From contig JBBTRN010000049.1 in NCBI GenBank assembly GCA_038065175.1, forward strand, positions 1-10,646: 10,646 bases of DNA, in the 5' to 3' direction. Under the pieces are notes generated by a model, which was given only the letters and a program-made list of their open reading frames with translations, was not told where the DNA came from and made no database searches. The first letter of the stretch is position 1. The number at the start of each line of letters is the position of its first letter. This document shows positions 5,778-10,646 of the stretch, one piece after another. A program made the position numbers and the translations under genes. The DNA comes from JBBTRN01 sp038065175 (lineage in GTDB: Bacteria > Patescibacteriota > Doudnabacteria > UBA920).

Positions 5778-6338
5778 TCACTTTTTCCCAAGCCTATCAA
5801 CTACTGCCACAACGCGGTGGTCAAAAATATCCTTAATAAACTTGTCGAAGGTATCGCGCCTCGACAAATACTCATTTTCCGACATAAGGCTGTAATTCAG
5901 CTCGACTCCCATTATTGACTGCCATTTTACCAAAAAACTGTCCAACTTTTTTAAATCAACCCTGCCTACCAATAACAAATCTACCGGCAAAGTGCTGTAC
6001 CCGGTAAAGACGCCGGATAAGAATACTGCCTTTACCCCCAGTTTTTTTAAATCCGCGGAAAGCTTATCTTCCGCTTTTTTCCTGCCCTTTAATATTTTAT
6101 TCCTTGCCCAGGCCGGAAGTTCGTGCTGGGTGTTTAAATAAAAAAACTTCTTGCCGTGCTTGCTAAAACCCCGCATAAGCCCTAAAGCGGTAAGCCGGTT
6201 TAATATATGCGCGGCTCTGCCAATGGAAACCCTTAAAATGCCGCCCGCCTCGTTAATCGGAAAACTTCGGGGGGGAAAATTTAGGAAAACAGCCGTAGCC
6301 TGGCTTAATGTCCTGGAATTAATTATTTCGTCGTACAT
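5778..6338 (-). CDS. Winged-helix protein with a degenerate nucleotidyltransferase-like domain
   Basis: A 186-residue protein starting at the ATG at 6338. Residues 1-70 look like a winged helix: helices, then VSIGRAAHILNRLTALGLMRG as recognition helix, and a GKKFFYLN wing. Residues 100-186 resemble the small MNT-type nucleotidyltransferase fold. In LSGVFTGYSTLPVDLLLVG (107-125) the GS signature is altered. Of the paired metal-binding aspartates only D120 remains; proline 118 occupies the place of the first. It is thus probably inactive as an enzyme and may serve as a ligand-sensing or protein-binding part of a DNA-binding regulator. Related HTH-nucleotidyltransferase proteins are frequent in candidate phyla. 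One MITE touches its stop codon and another lies 12 bases upstream of its start, so its original promoter has been displaced. Confidence 0.68.
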   Translation of the reverse strand: MYDEIINSRTLSQATAVFLNFPPRSFPINEAGGILRVSIGRAAHILNRLTALGLMRGFSKHGKKFFYLNTQHELPAWARNKILKGRKKAEDKLSADLKKLGVKAVFLSGVFTGYSTLPVDLLLVGRVDLKKLDSFLVKWQSIMGVELNYSLMSENEYLSRRDTFDKFIKDIFDHRVVAVVDRLGKK

Positions 6339-6349
6339 ACAGATTTATT

Positions 6350-6592
6350 CAGGACTTACGCACTGACTGTCATCCCGACCCGACTTCTCCGCCTCAGGCG
6401 GATTCGTCGGGCACAGCCCGACCCAAGTAATAAGTGGCTTGCCCGCCAAAGCCTTGGCGGCGGCGGGAGGGATCCCTTAGCCTTTAATATTCCAATATTT
6501 AAGGGATTCCTCGGCTCGCTAGTTTACCCTGAGCGAAGTCGAATGGGCTCGGAATGACAGAAGGGTGGATTTGGTTTAGCGCGTAAGTCCTG
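6350..6592. mobile_element. MITE-like element, 243 bp, with TTATT target duplication
   Basis: CAGGACTTACGC (6350-6361) and GCGTAAGTCCTG (6581-6592) are perfect 12-bp terminal inverted repeats. TTATT flanks both ends (6345-6349, 6593-6597). Inside is a second nested inverted pair, CTGTCATCCCGA (6367-6378) and TCGGAATGACAG (6549-6560), plus hairpins such as TCCGCC/GGCGGA and GTCGGG/CCCGAC. There is no transposase frame. It has landed between the winged-helix gene and its upstream region. Confidence 0.85.
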
Positions 6593-6594
6593 TT

Positions 6595-6643
6595 ATTGAC
6601 AAAATTGGTCTCCGCTTTTTGCGATATCAATAATTTTGTCAAT
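6595..6643. promoter_or_regulatory. 12-bp palindrome between divergent genes, possible operator or terminator
   Basis: ATTGACAAAATT (6595-6606) is perfectly repeated in inverse at 6632-6643 with a 25-base spacer. It partly overlaps the MITE target duplication. Before the MITE arrived it would have lain about ten bases upstream of the winged-helix start, so it may be an autoregulatory site. A T-rich stretch to the right also allows a weak terminator reading. Confidence 0.45.
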
Positions 6644-6729
6644 TTTACTTTCCGTCAAAGGCGGATATGAAATTTTATTCAATTTTGCCAATATATTATA
6701 TACTACTTTCTTTATTTTGGGAAATATCG

Positions 6730-6742
6730 TATAATATATAAT
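6730..6742 (+). promoter_or_regulatory. Putative -10 region for the pseudophosphatase gene
   Basis: Two overlapping-phase TATAAT boxes (6730-6735 and 6737-6742) stand 20-30 bases before the ATG at 6762 in a very AT-rich stretch. No good -35 box is seen at the proper distance, and the leader has no Shine-Dalgarno sequence. From 6644 to 6729 I see nothing else. Confidence 0.45.
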
Positions 6743-6761
6743 ATTTTATCGATATAAAAAA

Positions 6762-8786
6762 ATGGAACTAGAATCCCAAGTAGCAAAAATCCAGCTGGGG
6801 CCGGAAAAACACGAGGCGGCAAGCTTTGTCTATTTATCCGCGGAAAAACTCCCCTTCGGGGCTGAAAGTTTTTTAGTCGCGGAAATTTTAGAGCCAGACT
6901 CTGCCCTGGGAAATTCCAGCGGGCAAGTAGTCTCCGGCATGCAAACAGCCCTAAAAACCGCATTTAAAAAAAATGCGGATGAAGAAACCTTTGAAAACGC
7001 CGTTGCCCTGGTGAACGCGGAACTGGGCAAGCAGGCTACTTTGGGCCAAACCAATTGGGTTAATAAAATCAACTGCATATTAGGGGTGAGGACCGGAAAG
7101 GTATTTAATATTGCCACCACCGGCAAGACCACGGCCTTTCTAATGCGCGATGGGGAACTTACCGACCTGAACTGCTCTTCGCCCAAACCCCATCCTTTAA
7201 GGACTTTTGAAAATTTTGCCAGCGGAAAATTACAATTAAACGATATTTTAATTTTATCGACCCCACAACTATTCAACCACATTTCGGTGGATAAAATTAA
7301 AACAATTTTATCCCAGGGGAATTTCCTAAAATCCGCCGGTCAAATTATAGAAATCTTAAAAGCCAACGCCAGCCCTGAAATTTCATTCGGGACAATTTTA
7401 GTGCTTGAATCCAAACCCGGGGAACTGCCGGAGGAAGAAATTAATTTGGAAGAATACATAGAAGCCGCCAAGCCCTCGGCTCCGGGGGTCTTAGACAAAG
7501 CCTGGCAATTTTTACAGGCTTTGGCAGTCCCGGGCAAAAAAATTACCAAACCCCCTTACAATAAAACCCAATTTAGGGATTACTTTGGGATGTTCTTTTC
7601 CCGGCTAAAGGGCTTGGGCGACAACGGCAAAACCCTGCTTCGCGTAATTTCCAAAGGCGCCGAGTTCGGCAAGTCCAATTTGGCCCCTTCGCAAATTAAA
7701 AAATTCAGTTCGGAAAAAAAATTCTTTTTCTTTTCCCTTTTGGTTTTGCTTTTCGCCGTAATTTTTTCGACATCAGTCGCGGTCTATAAAAAAAACAAGC
7801 GGGAGGCGGAAACTAAAATTTTGGCAGCCATTGAAAACGCCGGCAAAAATATTAGCGACGCTGACGCCGCGCTGTTGTACAACGACGAGCTTTCGGCTAA
7901 AGAATACTACTTAAAAGCAGAAGAATTACTTTCTGGCCTTAAAGGCCTTTCCGCCAGCCAAGAAGCCCGGGCAAGCGAAATAAAAAAAGAAAACGAGGCA
8001 ATAAAATCGCGCCTTGAAAAAACTTCCGTTGTTAAAGCAGAAAATTTGGGAACCTTGGCCGCGGGAAACGCGCTAATTAGCCTCCCTGAATACTTTGCCG
8101 TGCAGGCGCAAACCCATATTGTAAGTTTGGAAAAATCAACCAACACAGTGCGCGATGACGCGTTGAAGTTCGAAGGAAAGATCGAGCTTGCCGAAACAGT
8201 CGCCAAAAATAAAGCCGTGGCCTATGACGGCGCGGCCCTGAAAATCTGGGATTATTCTTCGGGCACGGGCGGGGAAGGCCTTATTTCCGGCGTACCGCAA
8301 AAGGAAAACGCTGTAGGCCTTAAACTTTACCCAACCAACCAGCGCGTTTATATGCTGGACAAGTCCAAAAACGAAATACTTAGCTTCGCGGTTTTACAAA
8401 ATAGCCTGGCCAGGCCGCAAGTGAGCGTTAATTTAAAAAATGATGAAGGCAAAAGCGCGCGCGACTTGGCCATTGACGGGAGCATTTATATTTTGACTAA
8501 TGAGACAGTTAAAAAATACCACTTAGGTAGCCGGGCGGAATTTAAGCCTGTATTCCTAACGCCGCTGAATAACCCTAAAAAAATCCAGACAGAAATTAAT
8601 TTCAGCAATATTTATGTGCTTGATAGCGGCAATAAACGGATAATAATCTTAAAAAAAGACGGTTCAATCCTAAAAACGCTTATAAGCGAAGACTTTACAG
8701 ACCTCATGGACTTTGAAGTTGATGAGAAAAATAAAGTGATTTATGTGCTGAATGGGAGTAGTCTATTAAAGATCGCAATACCATAA
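6762..8786 (+). CDS. Membrane protein: degenerate PP2C-like domain, one transmembrane helix, beta-propeller
   Basis: A 674-residue protein. Residues 1-225 follow the PPM/PP2C phosphatase layout. FNIATTGKTTAFLMRDGEL (115-133) lies where active enzymes have a GDSR-type motif. The segment LILSTPQLFNHIS (about 163-175) lies where they have LLCTDGL. In both places the metal-binding aspartate is missing, so catalysis is unlikely. After a linker, one hydrophobic helix spans about 321-343, with positive residues on both sides. A helical, probably coiled-coil segment (about 345-430) follows. The rest (about 440-674) is made of recurring strand units such as NQRVYMLDKSKNEILSF, GSIYILTNETVKKYHLG and SNIYVLDSGNKRIIIL, typical of an NHL/WD-like propeller. 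The likely topology is an internal pseudophosphatase and an external propeller. The partner or signal is unknown. Such proteins recur in Parcubacteria as far as I recall. Confidence 0.75.
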   Translation: MELESQVAKIQLGPEKHEAASFVYLSAEKLPFGAESFLVAEILEPDSALGNSSGQVVSGMQTALKTAFKKNADEETFENAVALVNAELGKQATLGQTNWVNKINCILGVRTGKVFNIATTGKTTAFLMRDGELTDLNCSSPKPHPLRTFENFASGKLQLNDILILSTPQLFNHISVDKIKTILSQGNFLKSAGQIIEILKANASPEISFGTILVLESKPGELPEEEINLEEYIEAAKPSAPGVLDKAWQFLQALAVPGKKITKPPYNKTQFRDYFGMFFSRLKGLGDNGKTLLRVISKGAEFGKSNLAPSQIKKFSSEKKFFFFSLLVLLFAVIFSTSVAVYKKNKREAETKILAAIENAGKNISDADAALLYNDELSAKEYYLKAEELLSGLKGLSASQEARASEIKKENEAIKSRLEKTSVVKAENLGTLAAGNALISLPEYFAVQAQTHIVSLEKSTNTVRDDALKFEGKIELAETVAKNKAVAYDGAALKIWDYSSGTGGEGLISGVPQKENAVGLKLYPTNQRVYMLDKSKNEILSFAVLQNSLARPQVSVNLKNDEGKSARDLAIDGSIYILTNETVKKYHLGSRAEFKPVFLTPLNNPKKIQTEINFSNIYVLDSGNKRIIILKKDGSILKTLISEDFTDLMDFEVDEKNKVIYVLNGSSLLKIAIP

Positions 8787-8839
8787 GGGTAAGTTTTAGT
8801 TTTCGATAGAAGTATCGTAAAGAGTTAAAGTTAAGGGTC

Positions 8840-9265
8840 ATGCAACACACAAACCAAAATTTTATTAAAAGCTTCAGGGACTTGCTGGTATACCAAAACT
8901 CTTATGAAGCTTCCATAATAATCGCAAAACAAATTCTCCCAAAACTTCCCGCAAAAGAAAAATTTGACTTAACCGACCAGCTAAGCCGATCATCAAAAGC
9001 TATACCAAGACTTATTGCCGAGGGTTATGGAAAAAAGCACCGAAAATACGGCTTCCAAAAATACCTGGATGACGCAATGGCGGAGTCCAACGAAACAATT
9101 GTGAGTCTTGAACACGTCAAAGATATTTATGCCGTTGAAATCCCAACCTGTAATCAGCTTATTGACACTTATGATAAAACATCGCGCCAATTGTATAAAT
9201 TAGCCGAGGCATGGAATAAATTTAAAAATCGTAGTCGAGAAACCTCTAACGATACGGCTATCTAA
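8840..9265 (+). CDS. Four-helix-bundle protein (23S rRNA intervening-sequence protein family)
   Basis: A 141-residue protein starting at the ATG at 8840, with a weak AAGGG ribosome-binding stretch seven bases before it. FRDLLVYQNSYEASIIIAKQI is the family's first helix. LTDQLSRSSKAIPRLIAEGYGK corresponds to the conserved LxxQxxRSxxSIxxNIAEG segment, with arginine and leucine where S/N are usual. The FQKYLDDAMAESNETIVSLEHVKDI helix follows. The C-terminus is longer than in most members by about 20 polar residues. It lies 53 bases after the pseudophosphatase gene, so co-transcription is possible. It overlaps the end of the opposing dihydrouridine synthase gene by eight bases. Unlike the copy at 4170-4457 it has no flanking heptad repeats and is intact. 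The biological role of the family is unclear. Confidence 0.9.
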   Translation: MQHTNQNFIKSFRDLLVYQNSYEASIIIAKQILPKLPAKEKFDLTDQLSRSSKAIPRLIAEGYGKKHRKYGFQKYLDDAMAESNETIVSLEHVKDIYAVEIPTCNQLIDTYDKTSRQLYKLAEAWNKFKNRSRETSNDTAI

Positions 9266-10493
9266 AACCAAAACTCCTCACAACCTCTTGTGCTTCTTTC
9301 GCGCTTTCTGTTTCCATTAATTTTGCCCTTAATTCATTCGCTCCCTCAAAACCGCTTATGTAGGCTTTGAAATTTTTTCGCATGGCCACAAAAGACTTTA
9401 TGCCTTTATACATTTTTTCGTAAAGTTCGGCGTGCTCGAGCATTATACCCAGTCTTTCTTCTATGGATGGCTGGTGATTATCCGCGCGGAATAACCAAGG
9501 GTTGCCGAACGCTCCCCTGCCAACCATTACCCCGTCGCACCCGGTTTCTTTTATTCTTTGCAAACCCTCTTCTCTACTTTTTATATCCCCGTTTCCAATA
9601 ATCAGCGTTCTGTCATTGCGAGCCCCGAATGCATCTGAGGGGCGCGACAATCTATTCGGCGTTAAGATTGCTTCGTCGGATGTCGTGCCTGAGGCAGATC
9701 CGCCTCCGGCGGACACTCTCGCAATGACACCTATCATCATATGATCCCTAATCTCCACCGCCTCCTTAATTTTCTCCCAATGCGCCGGCACTTTGGACTT
9801 TTCCTGCTTGGTTCGGGCATGGAGGGTAATTGCGGCTAAAGGATATTTAAAGAGATGCGTAAGCCAGCCCTGCATTTCATCGGTCTTAGAATATCCCAAA
9901 CGGGTCTTTACCGACACAGGCAAGTGATTATCCCCTCCCCTTAAAGCCTGTGGTGAGCTTGTCGAAACCATAAGGGGAGGTTGGGAGGGGTTATTTACCT
10001 TAGCCCCTTCAATCGTTGCCTCGATAATCTCGCCTGCCAATTCGGGTTCACGGATTAAAGCCGCGCAAGTCTTTTGGGCAATTTCCTTGTCCTGCGGACA
10101 GCCGAAGTTTATGTCCACGCCGTCAAAGCCCATTTGCGCGATAAGTTTCGCGGCCGCATAAAATTTTTCAGGGTCCCGACCCCAAATTTGCGCGACTATC
10201 GGCCTTTGATTTTCCGTATATTCTAAATCGATTTTTAAACGCTTAAACCCTTCAGGGTGAAGCAAGCCGTCCACATTCACAAACTCGGTAAACATTACGA
10301 AACCACCCTCCCCTAACCCCTCCCCTCGAGGGAGGGGAACTATTTTTATTTCCTCCCCTTGAGGGGGAGGATTAAGGAGGGGTGATGACCTGCCGTACTT
10401 CGCAAAAATTTCCCTAAACGCGCAATCAGTCACGTCCTGCATGGGCGCGAGGGCGAATATGGGTTTTGTAAGATTTTGCCAAAAATTTTTCAT
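9258..10493 (-). CDS. dus: tRNA-dihydrouridine synthase carrying three in-frame palindromic inserts
   Basis: This FMN enzyme reduces uridines in the D-loop of tRNA using NADPH. From the ATG at 10493 it has 411 residues. The FMN barrel start is LAPMQDVTDCAFR (15-27). The catalytic cysteine is C132 in NFGCP. VSVKTRLGYSK and TLHARTKQ are the substrate and phosphate motifs, and IGNGDI plus GVMVGRGAFGNPWLF close the FMN site. Typical members have about 320 residues. The excess lies in three low-complexity blocks at about 36-64, 169-189 and 255-295, each coinciding with a DNA palindrome. Without them the protein would be about 321 residues. A longer frame reaching further upstream runs through a terminator and is rejected. 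Which tRNA position it modifies cannot be told. The inserts fall between core motifs, so activity may survive. Confidence 0.93.
   Translation of the reverse strand: MKNFWQNLTKPIFALAPMQDVTDCAFREIFAKYGRSSPLLNPPPQGEEIKIVPLPRGEGLGEGGFVMFTEFVNVDGLLHPEGFKRLKIDLEYTENQRPIVAQIWGRDPEKFYAAAKLIAQMGFDGVDINFGCPQDKEIAQKTCAALIREPELAGEIIEATIEGAKVNNPSQPPLMVSTSSPQALRGGDNHLPVSVKTRLGYSKTDEMQGWLTHLFKYPLAAITLHARTKQEKSKVPAHWEKIKEAVEIRDHMMIGVIARVSAGGGSASGTTSDEAILTPNRLSRPSDAFGARNDRTLIIGNGDIKSREEGLQRIKETGCDGVMVGRGAFGNPWLFRADNHQPSIEERLGIMLEHAELYEKMYKGIKSFVAMRKNFKAYISGFEGANELRAKLMETESAKEAQEVVRSFGFR
9611..9729. repeat. Palindromic element inside dus (TGTCATTGCGAG ends)
   Basis: TGTCATTGCGAG (9611-9622) and CTCGCAATGACA (9718-9729) are perfect 12-bp inverted ends of a 119-bp block, with inner hairpins such as TCCGCC/GGCGGA. 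It encodes about 40 extra residues of the synthase (about 255-295) rich in A, S, G and R, between the RDHMMIG and TLIIGNGD segments. Confidence 0.82.
9928..9994. repeat. Palindromic element inside dus, flanked by TTAT
   Basis: The 59-bp block 9932-9990 begins CCCCTCCC and ends GGGAGGGG. It has an inner CCTCCCCTTA/TAAGGGGAGG pair (9934-9943/9971-9980), and TTAT stands on both sides (9928-9931, 9991-9994). Block plus one TTAT is 63 bp, exactly 21 codons. Removing it rejoins VNN to HLPVSVKTRLG. Confidence 0.85.
10302..10388. repeat. Double-hairpin repeat inside dus, CCCCTCCC type
   Basis: Two hairpins, CCCCTCCC/GGGAGGGG (10317-10324/10330-10337) and CCTCCCC/GGGGAGG (10352-10358/10364-10370), lie between imperfect outer arms (10304-10316 and 10372-10384). 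The block encodes 29 extra residues (36-64 of the synthase, PLLNPPPQGEE onward) between KYGR and FVMFTEF. Confidence 0.8.
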
Positions 10494-10526
10494 ATAAATT
10501 ACTTTAGGATTTACCAAACTATGATT

Positions 10527-10569
10527 AAAAAAAGGGGGGTGAATCCGTGACTGGCGTCCGGATTCACCC
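10527..10569 (-). terminator. Rho-independent terminator upstream of dus
   Basis: GGGTGAATCCG (10537-10547) and its exact complement (10559-10569) form an 11-bp stem. On the minus strand it is followed by CCC and seven T bases. It would end a minus-strand gene entering from the right edge. It also shows that the longer dus frame is not translated from further upstream. Confidence 0.82.
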
Positions 10570-10588
10570 GACGCACCCAACAAAATGC

Positions 10589-10646
10589 TTACTGCTGACG
10601 GGGTATACGAGGGATAACGCTCAAGATTTGCCCGGATTCCTGGTAG
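10589..10646 (-). CDS. Possible C-terminal fragment of a gene beyond the right edge
   Basis: One minus-strand frame entering from the edge reads YQESGQILSVIPRIPRQQ and stops at TAA 10589-10591, twenty bases before the terminator stem. That position suits the end of a gene. Only 18 residues are visible, so the product cannot be named, and a different frame could be the true one. Confidence 0.35.
   Translation of the reverse strand, partial: YQESGQILSVIPRIPRQQ

Noticed and set aside
10494..10583. Longer N-terminus for the dihydrouridine synthase
   Set aside because: The extension translates a terminator hairpin; the family normally begins close to the ATG at 10493.

Overview
The window looks like a contig piece from a Candidate Phyla Radiation (Patescibacteria, Parcubacteria-like) bacterium. 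This is an inference. It rests on two four-helix-bundle proteins of the 23S rRNA intervening-sequence family, a large membrane protein joining a degenerate PP2C-like domain to a beta-propeller, compact genes with almost no Shine-Dalgarno sequences, standard stop codons, and many short palindromic repeats.

Layout. Positions 1-2442 hold the 3' part of a Rad50/SMC-like ATPase with a zinc hook, followed by an AT-rich methyltransferase-like gene (2582-3220). Between the terminator at 3404-3429 and the terminator at 3838-3870 lies a stretch of about 400 bases. It has its own TTGACT-17-TAGTAT promoter and many self-complementary segments, and I read it as an unidentified structured non-coding RNA. 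Next comes a minus-strand group read right to left: a winged-helix/degenerate nucleotidyltransferase (5778-6338), a two-helix membrane protein (5320-5556), a terminator, then lexA (4504-5121), a frameshifted four-helix-bundle gene (4170-4457) and a 61-residue cysteine-rich protein (3869-4054). A promoter containing the palindrome GTATAC-N4-GTATAC, a likely LexA operator, precedes lexA. To the right, on the plus strand, are a 674-residue pseudophosphatase/propeller membrane protein (6762-8786) and a second four-helix-bundle protein (8840-9265). This converges with a minus-strand tRNA-dihydrouridine synthase (9258-10493). A terminator and a possible C-terminal fragment of a further minus-strand gene close the window.

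The most striking theme is small mobile palindromes. There are two MITE-like elements with target duplications: 5613-5774 flanked by CTATC, and 6350-6592 flanked by TTATT. Three palindromic elements are inserted in frame inside the dihydrouridine synthase gene. One of them is flanked by TTAT, and its removal restores a clean reading frame. A four-helix-bundle gene is boxed by a 20-bp inverted heptad repeat. The most likely undescribed item is the structured RNA at about 3467-3870.

Functionally, lexA implies an SOS-type damage response. The SMC-like ATPase is DNA-related, but its partner genes are outside the window. The remaining genes show no shared pathway.
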